Below are positions 6,179 through 17,743 of a stretch of DNA of 18,893 nucleotides, one piece after another. A program made the position numbers and the translations under genes. Each line of letters begins with the position of its first letter. Position 1 is the first letter of the stretch. Origin of the DNA: an uncultured Eubacterium sp. (GTDB lineage Bacteria; Bacillota; Clostridia; Lachnospirales; Lachnospiraceae); the NCBI GenBank assembly GCA_910580075.1, contig CAJTVR010000089.1, positions 1 through 18,893 of the forward strand, read 5' to 3'. Below the pieces are notes generated by a model. That model was not told the origin of the DNA. It searched no databases and worked only from the letters and a program-made list of their open reading frames with translations.

Positions 6179-7876
6179 TTAAATCTGCCTGATATATTTT
6201 GCCGGAATATATCCTGTATATCCTTTTCCTTTCAGAGTATACTTAATCCGGCTCCATTTTGTCCCGGAAGCGTCTGTTTTTTGTCCAATGACTGTTACCT
6301 TTGTCCCTTTCGGAACTGTTCTCTGGATTTTATACGTCAGCCCTGCACCGGATCTCATATTTACATTTTTCGTCGTATTGCCGTAAGTATAGATGTCCAC
6401 ATAACTGCCTGAAAGATATCCTGTATAAGAAACACCGTTACGGGTATATGTCACTTTATACCATTTCTTATCATCTGCCGATAATGTAAACTTGTAAAAC
6501 GGCAGCCCCGTGCCAGCCGGCACCACTCCTGCCGATGCATATTCAGTACCGGCCTGCTCCCTTAAATTCAGATTTGTCTTTGTCTTCAGCCGGAACGCAT
6601 GCAGTCTTTGAGTATATGCTGTCAGTATATCCGATTCCATTCCGTATTTCAGGTTATTGTCTTCATCCAGAATAAACGGAACTACCTTATAATAATACTG
6701 TCTGCCTTCTGATTCCATTACCGTGGCATCCGTATACTCTGTAACCTCATTTCCATTCAGGACACGAATCTGTTTGTATGTACCCCCGTAAGACTTGCTC
6801 CGGTAGATCTTATATCCGTCAGCTTCTTCTACCGGGTCCCAGTCAATGGTAATTTCTGTCGTGGAATGGTCTGACATCGTAAACCCTGTAACCGGGCCTA
6901 AGCCTTGTTCCCTGTCTTCCGGGTCTTCTTCTTCCGGACTGGTGCTGCCGCCCGAATAGGAGTAATAGAAATTACAGTCTACATTTCCAGCAATCCCGTT
7001 TACCTTTCCGGAGCTGGAATACTGCCAGTATGTATAGTCTCCTGTATAAGAAGTCTTTGTCGTATAATTCGCCAGCCAGCAGTCATAATTTGTCAGCGAT
7101 GCCACATCAAAATAACTGTTCAGAAAAGACGGGCTGCCATAATACATTGGCACATAGCCTGCATCCTGAACAATATCTGCATAAGCAATCAGATTTTTTG
7201 TTACCTGCTCTTTCGGAAGCCCGTAAGCCCGGTATGCATTTGAAAATGCTTCAAAATCATATACGACCGGCAGCGTAATCATATCAGAATAATCATCAAT
7301 CAGCTGCAGTGTCTTTTTCGCTTCCTGTTTTGCTTCGCTGACGGTTATGGAATTGGAGAAGAAATAAACGCCCACCTGAATTCCTGCATCATATGCCCCC
7401 TGGATATTCTGCCTGAAATACTCGTCCTCGTACATGGCAAACTTCTGGGACAGAGCTGTATAACCGCAGCGGATAAAGACAAATTTTACGCCTGCTTCCT
7501 TTACTTTCTCCCAGTCAATATCTGCCTGCCATTTGGATACGTCGATGCCGTGTACAATACTGCTGTCGCTTAACTGCGGTGCATGCGTATACACCAGCCC
7601 TGTAAAAGGACTTTTTGTTGTCAGTGCTTTTACACTGTTAAAAGCAGACGGCACCGGAATATCTTCCTGTCCGCTTTCATTCTGCACAAGTCTTTTCACA
7701 TATTCCGGATCGTTATAATCCGGCGCTAAATCCTGCGGAAGCACCGTTTCTGCCGCCTCCTGCGTCTGGCCTTCTATTGTCTGTGTCTGAGGAACTGCCG
7801 CCAGATACCCAGCCGGATGGCTGCAAAGGATCAGGCAGCCCAAAGCTCCTGCTAAAATTTTTTTCTGATGCATCAT
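6179..7876 (-). CDS. Secreted GH25 muramidase with FN3 and two SH3b domains
   Basis: This 565-residue exported protein probably cleaves the MurNAc-GlcNAc bond of peptidoglycan. Domains in order: signal peptide (about 1-27, KK then a hydrophobic core); a variable linker; GH25 lysozyme domain (about 108-305) starting HGIDVSKWQ with catalytic-site acids D112, D207, E209 (YDFE) and D300; an acidic Ser/Pro/Glu linker (311-325); fibronectin type III domain (about 328-420); and two SH3b domains (about 430-496 with LNLRE, and 503-565 with VNMRSGAG), likely for cell-wall binding. No LPXTG or membrane anchor is visible, so it is probably held by the SH3b domains. AAGGAG precedes the ATG at 7876; a second ATG follows directly. 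It lies downstream of the DUF3810 gene with a 210-bp gap. Confidence 0.92.
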   Translation of the reverse strand: MMHQKKILAGALGCLILCSHPAGYLAAVPQTQTIEGQTQEAAETVLPQDLAPDYNDPEYVKRLVQNESGQEDIPVPSAFNSVKALTTKSPFTGLVYTHAPQLSDSSIVHGIDVSKWQADIDWEKVKEAGVKFVFIRCGYTALSQKFAMYEDEYFRQNIQGAYDAGIQVGVYFFSNSITVSEAKQEAKKTLQLIDDYSDMITLPVVYDFEAFSNAYRAYGLPKEQVTKNLIAYADIVQDAGYVPMYYGSPSFLNSYFDVASLTNYDCWLANYTTKTSYTGDYTYWQYSSSGKVNGIAGNVDCNFYYSYSGGSTSPEEEDPEDREQGLGPVTGFTMSDHSTTEITIDWDPVEEADGYKIYRSKSYGGTYKQIRVLNGNEVTEYTDATVMESEGRQYYYKVVPFILDEDNNLKYGMESDILTAYTQRLHAFRLKTKTNLNLREQAGTEYASAGVVPAGTGLPFYKFTLSADDKKWYKVTYTRNGVSYTGYLSGSYVDIYTYGNTTKNVNMRSGAGLTYKIQRTVPKGTKVTVIGQKTDASGTKWSRIKYTLKGKGYTGYIPAKYIRQI

Positions 7877-7920
7877 TGGTAACTCCTTCTGTACTATATT
7901 TTTCTCATTTACTGTTTCTG

Positions 7921-8007
7921 CGGCATACTCAAAACCGCCTGTTTCAGGCCATAAGACCTATGCCGTAAGCCCCCTATGATAAAGATTCATCATAAAGCCG
8001 CCTATGA
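7921..8007 (-). promoter_or_regulatory. Structured leader region upstream of the GH25 gene
   Basis: Two kinds of structure overlap here. A nested inverted repeat has outer arms CGGCATA (7921-7927) and TATGCCG (7959-7965) around an inner hairpin GCCTG/CAGGC (7937-7949). There are also near-identical direct repeats AAGCCCCCTATGA (7967-7979) and AAGCCGCCTATGA (7995-8007), 28 bp apart, with a weaker third copy at 7953-7962. No known riboswitch is recognised. A TTGACA hexamer on the minus strand (8050-8055) has no good -10 partner. The region could hold operator sites or a terminator of the DUF3810 gene. Confidence 0.4.
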
Positions 8008-8086
8008 AGTCCACCTTAACAAGTACGAAAGAATTCCCTTTTTTTTACGTGTCAAAATATGGAAATTTATAACAGATCACAAAATT

Positions 8087-9247
8087 TCAGTCTGCGTAGT
8101 ATTTCACAACGAGCCTTACCACCCTGCTGTAGCTTTGTATCCCATCTTCAATTCCGTTCATTGTAAGATTTTTTTCCAAAAATACATTTGTCGCTTTATT
8201 CACAGTCTCGGTAGGCATCACGGCCCGCTCCTCTACCTGAGCCCACTGGGCCTGCGTTAAAAACACATCATCCTGAATCACCTGTTCGTCCGCACCGGGC
8301 ATTGTTTTTCTGATTTCCTCCGGCACGCTCTTGCGCACCTGTCTGGCCAGATAACCGAGCACACTTAAATACCCTGAATACTGCAGGTATACGTCTTCAG
8401 ATTCAATGCATGCTGCAAATCCAAAAAAATTAGCCTCATCTTCTAATATAATTCCTTTTAAATGCGAAAACTCATGGCAGATGGTCGCCGGCACATTCAG
8501 CGGGTACATAACCGTATTGTAATTTGCTTCCATTGTAAACGGAAAATAAATGCCAAGCAGATGCTGCTGGCTCATAAAATGAGATGCCCTGACTGGTTTC
8601 GGATCCGGATAATATCCTGCCAGATACGGATATTTTTTCCCCTGTTTTTTCATTGCCTTTTTACATGCATCATACAGCTGCTGCTGCGTACCTTCATAAA
8701 CAGCCTGGCCGTCCGCATCTCTGGCCACTTTTGCGGACAATGCGTTTGCCTTTGTGACTGTTTCGGTATAGGCTGCGATTAATTCCTCCATTCCCTCTTC
8801 GTCACTGCCCTGATAGAACTGTTCTTCCACAGTGGAAGCATGATAAAGCACATAGCAGTTCAGCGTTTCTGTGACATAAATATAGACAAGAACCCAGCAG
8901 ACAAACCGGCGGTTCCATTTATAAAAACCGGAAGATGCACCTGCCTGTTTTTTATTCTGTATCCTTTCGAATCCCTTTTTAACCAGAAACAGAATCAAAA
9001 GCAGCGCCTCGGCTACAGTCAGGCATACGCCCGCAATAATCAGGATTTCTCCCACCGAACCGTGGGTCAGACTGGATATTCTTCCAATAATTCCCGTCCA
9101 GAGAGGAAACAGATTTAACCTGTACCAGTTTGTAAACGGCTTGGAATTCCAGGCCAGAATATGGACTGCTGTAACGAACAGCAGCAGAAAAAAAACACAC
9201 CGGGTATGTAAGTTCTTTAAAATCTTTCGTTTTTTTATGTATTTCAT
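8087..9247 (-). CDS. DUF3810 membrane protein with zincin-like HExxH motif
   Basis: The protein has 386 residues and three predicted membrane helices (about 17-33, 66-90 and 113-135). A large domain follows. It contains HEFSH (258-262) and then EDEANF (269-274), a His-Glu-x-x-His motif with a downstream Glu as in gluzincin-type metalloproteases. DUF3810 proteins carry this signature and are thought to be membrane-bound peptidases; substrate and activity are unknown. The topology is inferred. A good AAGGA ribosome binding site lies 8 nt before the ATG at 9245-9247, and a promoter is at 9329-9357. The adjacent GH25 gene suggests an envelope role but does not prove one. Confidence 0.85.
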   Translation of the reverse strand: MKYIKKRKILKNLHTRCVFFLLLFVTAVHILAWNSKPFTNWYRLNLFPLWTGIIGRISSLTHGSVGEILIIAGVCLTVAEALLLILFLVKKGFERIQNKKQAGASSGFYKWNRRFVCWVLVYIYVTETLNCYVLYHASTVEEQFYQGSDEEGMEELIAAYTETVTKANALSAKVARDADGQAVYEGTQQQLYDACKKAMKKQGKKYPYLAGYYPDPKPVRASHFMSQQHLLGIYFPFTMEANYNTVMYPLNVPATICHEFSHLKGIILEDEANFFGFAACIESEDVYLQYSGYLSVLGYLARQVRKSVPEEIRKTMPGADEQVIQDDVFLTQAQWAQVEERAVMPTETVNKATNVFLEKNLTMNGIEDGIQSYSRVVRLVVKYYAD

Positions 9248-9298
9248 AGACTGTATCCTTATTTATGAATCCTGTGCTGGCCGCAGCCTGCCAGCTAC

Positions 9299-9382
9299 TG
9301 CATTTACTGCCTTTTTTAAGGTATATTTATGATACCCTGCCCAGATAAACTTCGCAACCAGAAATTTCATCCAGTAAATGCA
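9299..9382 (-). promoter_or_regulatory. 11-bp inverted repeat flanking the DUF3810 promoter
   Basis: TGCATTTACTG (9299-9309) and CAGTAAATGCA (9372-9382) are perfect inverted copies with 62 bp between them. The -35 and -10 of the leftward promoter lie inside the interval, and the right arm is about 26 bp upstream of the rightward kinase-operon promoter. This placement fits two operators for one regulator, possibly with looping. Confidence 0.45.
9329..9357 (-). promoter_or_regulatory. Promoter of the DUF3810 gene
   Basis: On the minus strand TTGCGA (9352-9357) and TATCAT (9329-9334) are 17 bp apart. The predicted start is near 9322, about 75 nt before the ATG. Confidence 0.6.
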
Positions 9383-9407
9383 TTTATGGATAATTTCCCC
9401 TGCCCCA

Positions 9408-9436
9408 TTGCAAAATCCTCTGATTCTGTTTATAAT
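9408..9436 (+). promoter_or_regulatory. Promoter of the response regulator-kinase operon
   Basis: TTGCAA (9408-9413) and TATAAT (9431-9436) are separated by exactly 17 bp, close to the sigma-A consensus. The predicted start is near 9443, giving a leader of about 60 nt before the ATG at 9504. Confidence 0.85.
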
Positions 9437-9503
9437 AGAAGGAAGCATAAAAGGCGGCCCACGCCCCCAATACATTTAAGAACTTAAAATGCAGGAGGTT
9501 ACA

Positions 9504-10364
9504 ATGAAATATAAAGTATTATTAATGGGCAACAACAAATCGATTATTGACGACATGTTCATACATGCAAACAATATTTTCGAACTGCAGAGCACTTCCA
9601 GCCGTTTTGACGATATTGCATGTCATCTGAAGTATTTTCAGCCTCACGTATTCGTCTACTGTATGAATAATGAATCACGTGACACCATGACACAGCTTTC
9701 GATTATCAAACATGAAAAACTGCTCCACAAGACTCCGTTTTTCATTGTGGCTACTCAGGATGACTGTGATGAATTGCGCAAAATAGCTGCTGATGTTTCA
9801 GATGCTGATCTGATAAAACCGATTACTGCACTGCAGATTGCCGAACGGATCACCGCTTATATGAAACGCAATTTTGCAAGCCTGCAGATAGAGGAACAGA
9901 AACCTTTAATCCCTCACACTCCCCTGAAATCTGCTGAAGATACAAAAACCCAGGCGCTGCTGGATGATCTTGATTCTCTGTTTAACGGCACACCATCCAG
10001 CGGCCGCAAGCACGTCCTTGTAGTAGATGACGATTTCCGCATGCTGAAACTGATTAAACGCTATCTGGATGACAGTTACGATGTGGCAACAGCCATTAAC
10101 GGCAAAGTCGCGCTGAAGTTTTTAGAATCTAAGATGACAAACCTGATTCTCCTTGATTATGAAATGCCGGAAGAAAACGGGCCTGCCGTTTTGGAAAAAC
10201 TGCGTGCAAATCCGATTACAAGCAATATTCCTGTCATTTTCCTTACCGGTATCAATGACCGCAAGAAAATCCAGCAGGTACTTGCCTTAAAGCCTCAGGG
10301 ATATCTTTTAAAACCAGTAGACCATGGCAAATTAATCGAAGCAATTGAAAAAACACTCGGATAG
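9504..10364 (+). CDS. Two-receiver response regulator without output domain
   Basis: The 286-residue protein has two receiver-like domains and no DNA-binding or enzyme domain. The second (about 168-286) is a complete receiver: acidic pocket VVDDD (173-177), phosphoacceptor D218 in LLDYEMP, T248 in FLTG, and K270 in LLKP. The first (about 2-122) keeps the fold pattern and K105 (IKPIT), but has C53 where the Asp should be and lacks the acidic pair, so it is probably not phosphorylated. A linker of about 45 residues joins them. The role is likely phosphate sink, adaptor or protein-interaction switch for the two downstream kinases. The start at 9504 is chosen because GGAGG (9493-9497) sits just upstream; an ATG at 9489 overlaps that site. 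It is the first gene of a three-gene operon, 21 bp before the first kinase. Confidence 0.88.
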   Translation: MKYKVLLMGNNKSIIDDMFIHANNIFELQSTSSRFDDIACHLKYFQPHVFVYCMNNESRDTMTQLSIIKHEKLLHKTPFFIVATQDDCDELRKIAADVSDADLIKPITALQIAERITAYMKRNFASLQIEEQKPLIPHTPLKSAEDTKTQALLDDLDSLFNGTPSSGRKHVLVVDDDFRMLKLIKRYLDDSYDVATAINGKVALKFLESKMTNLILLDYEMPEENGPAVLEKLRANPITSNIPVIFLTGINDRKKIQQVLALKPQGYLLKPVDHGKLIEAIEKTLG

Positions 10365-10385
10365 TATCCGGAAGGCGGTAAATTT

Positions 10386-13071
10386 ATGGACGAAACTTTA
10401 TATCTGACTGACTTAATCGATATATCTATTTTACAGGAGATGCAGAATTCCTTTTCAAAAATGACCGGTATCGCCGCCTATATTACCGACTCTGACGGAA
10501 ATTATGTGACATCGGCTACCTGTCAGACAGACTTCTGCCTGGTTTATACCAAAAGTTCTGAAACAGGCTCTGAGCGCTGCCAGACATGCAACCGCAACAG
10601 TGCCATCATTGCCTATAAAAAAGGACAGGCTATTACATATCACTGCCATGCCGGACTCCGGAATTTTGCAGCGCCTATCATCATAGAAGACCGGATGATC
10701 GGATGCTTTTTCTGCGGACAGTTTCTGGATGCACCGCCTGACGATGAAAAAATCGTAAGGCTTGCAAATGAAATCGGCGCTGATCCGGCAGAATATGTCG
10801 CCGCCTGTCACCGCCTTTCTCTTCTGCCCAGAGAAAAGGTCAGACGGGCTTCTTTATTTTTACGTACGATGACAAATGCCCTGTCAAGCATTGCTTATCA
10901 CAACTATGTAATATTACAGGAAAATGCAAAAATCAGACGCGCTACAAATCTGAAATCGGATTTTCTGGCAAACATGAGCCACGAAATACGTACCCCGATG
11001 AACGCCATTATCGGTATGGCTGAAATGACACTGCGCGAAGAGCTGCCTCTTGCAGCACAGGATTATGTAAACCAGATTAAAAGTTCTGGAAAAAATCTGC
11101 TGATGATTATTAATGATATTCTGGATTTTTCCAAAATCGAATCTGGAAAAATGGAAATTAACATGAGTGAATACGAGCCTCTGTCCATGATTAACGATGT
11201 ATCCAATATTATCATGTCGCACATCGGCCAGAAAAATGTACAGCTGATTTTAGATATTTCCCCGGATATTCCTTACGGTCTGCTCGGAGACAGCCTGCGT
11301 ATTAAACAGATACTGGTAAATCTTACAAACAATGCAGTAAAATTTACAAAAGAAGGATACATTACTTTAAGAATCGAACCACTGGTAAAAAATGACAACG
11401 AAATCGTTATGAACGCCACCATACAGGATACCGGCATCGGCATCAAAAAAGCTGATCTGGAAAAACTGTTTCAGTCGTTCCAGCAGTTAGACAGCAAACG
11501 CAACCGGAATCTGGAAGGCACCGGCCTCGGCCTTGCCATCAGCCAGCGGCTTTTGCATCTTATGATGGGAACCATTGAGGTAGACAGCGAATTCGGCAAG
11601 GGCTCCACATTTTCGTTCAAACTGCCGCAGCGCATTACCCGCCACAGTCCGGGTATTTCAATTAAAACCTCGCCTTTCGCCGTCGCAGGACTGATTGAAG
11701 ATGAAGTCGTGCACAATCAGCTGAAAAAAGATATCCGGCGGCTGAAAATCAGCTATCATGCACTGGAAGCAGAAGCACATCTGCGTGAACTCGAACAGTT
11801 CCGGGTGGATTTTCTATTTATAGAAAAATCACTGTATACCGATAAAGTAGAAGCCTTTGTAACCGCTCACCCGGACATTACTGCCGTACTGATTATTGAT
11901 TTCTTCGATTCTTACAACAAACGCCTGCCAAATCTGCTTGTTATTAAAAAGCCTGTTTATTCTCTTAATCTGGCTATGATTTTTAACCATGAAAGCATAG
12001 ACATGAATTATAACAATATCATGGATGAAGATTATGAGTTTATAGCACCGGAAGCACAGATTTTAATTGTAGATGACAATACCGTAAATCTGACTATTGC
12101 AGAGGGACTTCTTAAACCGCTGCAGATGCAGATTGATACCGCTAACAGCGGAAAAGAAGCCATTAAAATGATTTCCATTAAGCATTATGACCTGATTTTT
12201 ATGGATCACCAGATGCCTGATTTAAACGGTATCGAAACAACCCATATTATCCGCCGCTTCCACAAAGAATATGAAACTGTCCCGATTATCGCTTTTTCTG
12301 CGAATTCTTCTACAGAAGTTGAAATTATGTTCTTAACCGAAGGGCTGAATGACTGCGTTGGAAAACCTCTGGAACTGCGTATGATGATTTCCAAATTAAA
12401 AAGATGGCTTCCAAAAGAAAAACTCCAAAAAATCAGTGAAGAATACGTAAATCTTCCGCACAGAGCTGATCCTGAGCCTTCTATTACTATCGAAGGGCTG
12501 GATACTGCCAGCGCAGTCAGGCTTCTTGGCAGCGAAGAACTATACTGGGATGTCTTAAAAGACTATTACCGGTCGATACGCAAAAAAGCCGGACTTATCC
12601 ACGATCTGGAACAGGCAGAAGACTGGAAAAATTATACCATTGAAGTCCATGCACTCAAAAGCGCTTCAAAACAGATTGGTGCAGAGGAACTGTCTGCCCT
12701 TGCTGCCGACATGGAAAAAGCCGGAAACGCTGAAAATGCACAGTTAATCCACCAGTATACCGCTTCGTTATTAGAGCAGTACTGGCACTTAGACCATATA
12801 TTAGCTCCTTATTTTATGGAACAGCAGCCTGAGCAGGATTCGTTAAAAGCTATTTCAGCCGGAATACTTAGCAGTGCATTTCATTCTCTGCGAAAAGCCA
12901 TTGCCGAACTGGACATGGATCAGATGGAAGACGTCATACAGGAGCTGTCACAATATTACTATGAGGACTGGCAGATGGATTACTACAAGCAGCTGAAAAA
13001 TGCTGTAGAAGAACTGGATGTAGATTCATGCGAATCCATACTTGCCGACTGGGAAAATAAAGAGGCCGAAC

Positions 13072-13085
<14 letters not shown>
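10386..13085 (+). CDS. PocR-sensor hybrid histidine kinase with receiver and HPt domains (copy 1)
   Basis: This 899-residue, apparently cytoplasmic sensor kinase has no membrane helix. Domains: PocR-type sensor (about 8-178) with C51, C65, C68 and C87; HisKA with phospho-H199 in NMSHEIRTPMN; HATPase with N-box N316, DTGIGI (348-353) and GTGLGLAIS (378-386); a degenerate receiver (about 428-535) with E480 in place of Asp and retained K521-K522; a true receiver (about 556-675) with D607 in FMDHQMP and K660; HPt (about 715-800) with H755 in EVHALKS; and a C-terminal helical segment (about 820-890). This implies internal His-Asp-His phosphotransfer. AAGGCGGT precedes the ATG. The gene overlaps the next kinase by 14 bp. 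The ligand is not known; the PocR domain was named after the propanediol-utilisation regulator. Confidence 0.9.
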
Positions 13086-15747
<2,662 letters not shown>

Positions 15748-15823
15748 CAGCTGCTGCATCTGTTTCATAATTCTTCCTGCAGCCGGCAGAAAAACCAAAA
15801 ACCTGCGCTGCAGAATTTAATAA

Positions 15824-15880
15824 AATGACCATAAGATGCCAAAGCCCTGTGGCTGGTAAATCTTATGGTCATTCTTTTTT
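15824..15880 (+). terminator. Strong terminator of the kinase operon
   Basis: AATGACCATAAGAT (15824-15837) pairs perfectly with ATCTTATGGTCATT (15860-15873). There is further pairing in the loop (AGCC/GGCT), then C and six T (15875-15880). This is a clear Rho-independent terminator 76 bp after the stop of the second kinase. Confidence 0.92.
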
Positions 15881-16065
15881 CCTTCTAATTACTCTGCTGT
15901 GTATAAAGCCTCTGAAACAGTATCCTTCTGTCTCTGCAGCAGATTATACTTTCCTGTGCATATAGCCTCTGAAGCTATCCTTCTGCCGCAGCGGCAGATT
16001 ACTTTCCTGCGCATATAAGCCCTGAAGCTGTATCCTTCTGCCGCAGCAGCAGATTAAATATCTTT
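15880..16065. repeat. Degenerate tandem repeat of about 53-57 bp, three copies plus a partial
   Basis: Units begin at 15899, 15956 and 16009 and share the pattern GYRYATAWAGCCYCTGAAGC, then TATCCTTCTGCCGCAGC and CAGATTA, then CTTTCC. Spacing is 57 and 53 bp. A partial unit at 15880-15898 (CCTTCTAATTACTCTGCT) precedes them. The middle unit holds a perfect 7-bp palindrome CTGCCGC-A-GCGGCAG (15983-15997). Units are not a multiple of three long and no coding frame is seen. It lies between the terminator and the MBOAT gene; the rest of the 15748-16179 gap shows nothing else except a possible promoter. Confidence 0.75.
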
Positions 16066-16095
16066 CAGGCATAAAGTATCAGATATTAATGTAAT

Positions 16096-16101
16096 TATAA
16101 T
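16096..16101 (+). promoter_or_regulatory. Possible -10 element for the MBOAT operon
   Basis: TATAAT occurs at 16096-16101 in a very AT-rich stretch, 78 bp before the ATG. The -35 position 17 bp upstream (AAAGTA) is poor, so activation by a regulator or a different promoter is possible. A second candidate CATAAT lies at 16115-16120. Confidence 0.35.
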
Positions 16102-16179
16102 CTAGCCATATTATCATAATCAAATCATTTACTGTTAAGCCATAAAACAAATATTTTTAAGAAAGCGTGGAAAAGATAT

Positions 16180-17712
16180 ATGCTGTTTAATTCATTTTCG
16201 TTTCTCGTCTTTTTTCCTGTCGCAGCGGCAGTTTATTTTGTTGCGCCCGGAAAGCTGAAACGTCTCTGGCTGCTGGCAGCAAGCTATTATTTTTATATGA
16301 GCTGGAATATAAAACACGTGATACTGATTATTTTTTCGACGGCAGTGTCCTGGACCGCCGGGCTGCTGCTGGTACTGTTTTCTGACTGCGGCTGTCAGAG
16401 AGCCAGAAAACTGACTGCGGCCGCAGGCATTGTAACCATATTCAGTATTTTGTTCTTTTTTAAATATTTTAATTTTGCAATGAACAATATCAGTCTCCTG
16501 CTACTGAAAGCAGGGCTTCCTGTTCCAGATATACCATTTGAATTTGCGCTGCCAGCCGGAATTTCATTTTATACTTTCCAGTCTGCAGGATACATCGTGG
16601 ATGTGTACCGCAAAGATATAGACGCTGAAAAAAATGTTATTACCTATGCACTGTTTGTTTCCTTTTTCCCGCAGCTTGTAGCAGGTCCGATTGAACGTTC
16701 TAAAAATCTCTTAGGGCAGATACGCCGGACCGGTTCATCAGATGCAAAATTGTTTGATTATAACAGGTCAGCCCGCGGACTGGTGCTTATGCTGTGGGGG
16801 TATTTCCAGAAACTGGTCATTGCAGACAGGATTGCCGTCATCACAGACACCGTTTATGATTCCTGGCAGATTTACGGCTATGTTGAAATTGTCTTTGCTA
16901 CGGCAGCCTTTTCCATACAGATTTACTGTGATTTCGCAAGCTATTCTGTAATCGCAAAAGGTGCAGCAAAAGTCCTGGGCTTTGAGCTGATGGACAATTT
17001 CGACACCCCTTATTTTTCCAGAAGCATGCGGGAATTCTGGCGCAGATGGCACATTTCTTTAAGTACCTGGTTTAAAGATTACCTGTACATACCTCTGGGC
17101 GGAAGCCGCTGCGGGAGGCTTAGGCAGCACAGAAATACCCTGATTACATTTCTGGCAAGCGGCCTGTGGCACGGAACCTCCTGGCATTATGCCGTATGGG
17201 GTGCAGTTCATGGCATAATCCAGGTAATTGAAGCAGAATCAGAATCTTTCTTAGAAAAGAGAAAGTTAACAAAAGCCAGAAACTCAGCAAATACCGGAAA
17301 ACAGAACCTGCTGATCCATAAGTCTTTCAGTTACCGGTTCGGACAGACTGCCAGAACATATATCATTACATTATTTACACTGATTTTTTTCCGTGCGCAG
17401 TCATTAAACCAGGCCTTTGGATGCATCAGAAATATTTTTCTTAACCCGAATCCATGGGCCTTAACCGACGGAACATTATGCCGCCTGGGACTAGACGCCG
17501 CCGGACTGCATGTACTGGCACTGGCGCTGGCCGTCCAGCTGGCTGTAAGCCTTATAAAATTTTTAAGAAACGAAACACTGGATGCATTTTTATCCAGACA
17601 GTGCCTGTGGTTTCGCTGGCTTGTGATAGCAACACTGTTTGCAGGCGTATTTCTTTATGGCATCTACGGCCCGGAATACGACGAATCCCAGTTTATTTAT
17701 TTTCAGTTTTAA
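16180..17712 (+). CDS. MBOAT family O-acyltransferase (AlgI/DltB-like)
   Basis: This 510-residue polytopic membrane protein belongs to the MBOAT family, which moves acyl groups from a cytoplasmic donor across the membrane to an extracellular polymer. It has many hydrophobic helices from residue 5 onwards. Family motifs are FFPQLVAGPIER (162-173), EFWRRWHISLSTWFKDYLY (285-303) with H291, IPLGG (304-308), and the catalytic His motif ASGLWHGTSW with H331, followed by H344. The hydrophilic loop at about 350-390 is Lys/Ser-rich. The start is supported only by a weak GTGGAAAAG site. The following gene is an SGNH-type protein, the usual partner of such acyltransferases in AlgI-AlgJ, PatA-PatB and DltB-DltD pairs. 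The polymer acylated cannot be told from the sequence. Confidence 0.92.
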   Translation: MLFNSFSFLVFFPVAAAVYFVAPGKLKRLWLLAASYYFYMSWNIKHVILIIFSTAVSWTAGLLLVLFSDCGCQRARKLTAAAGIVTIFSILFFFKYFNFAMNNISLLLLKAGLPVPDIPFEFALPAGISFYTFQSAGYIVDVYRKDIDAEKNVITYALFVSFFPQLVAGPIERSKNLLGQIRRTGSSDAKLFDYNRSARGLVLMLWGYFQKLVIADRIAVITDTVYDSWQIYGYVEIVFATAAFSIQIYCDFASYSVIAKGAAKVLGFELMDNFDTPYFSRSMREFWRRWHISLSTWFKDYLYIPLGGSRCGRLRQHRNTLITFLASGLWHGTSWHYAVWGAVHGIIQVIEAESESFLEKRKLTKARNSANTGKQNLLIHKSFSYRFGQTARTYIITLFTLIFFRAQSLNQAFGCIRNIFLNPNPWALTDGTLCRLGLDAAGLHVLALALAVQLAVSLIKFLRNETLDAFLSRQCLWFRWLVIATLFAGVFLYGIYGPEYDESQFIYFQF

Positions 17713-17743
17713 AAACCATTAATAACGAAAAGGATGTTACGAT

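Noticed and set aside
7921..7965. Cyclic-di-GMP or other known riboswitch upstream of the muramidase gene
   Set aside because: The conserved bases of the GEMM, c-di-GMP-II and ydaO classes are not found; only simple nested inverted repeats are seen.
9489..9503. Earlier ATG for the response regulator
   Set aside because: The GGAGG ribosome binding site lies just after this ATG and serves the ATG at 9504.
13042..13071. Earlier ATG for the second kinase
   Set aside because: It has no ribosome binding site; the start at 13072 has AGAGG and gives an N-terminus that aligns with the first kinase.
15880..16065. CRISPR array
   Set aside because: Units are contiguous imperfect tandem copies without distinct unique spacers, only about three copies exist, and no cas gene is present.
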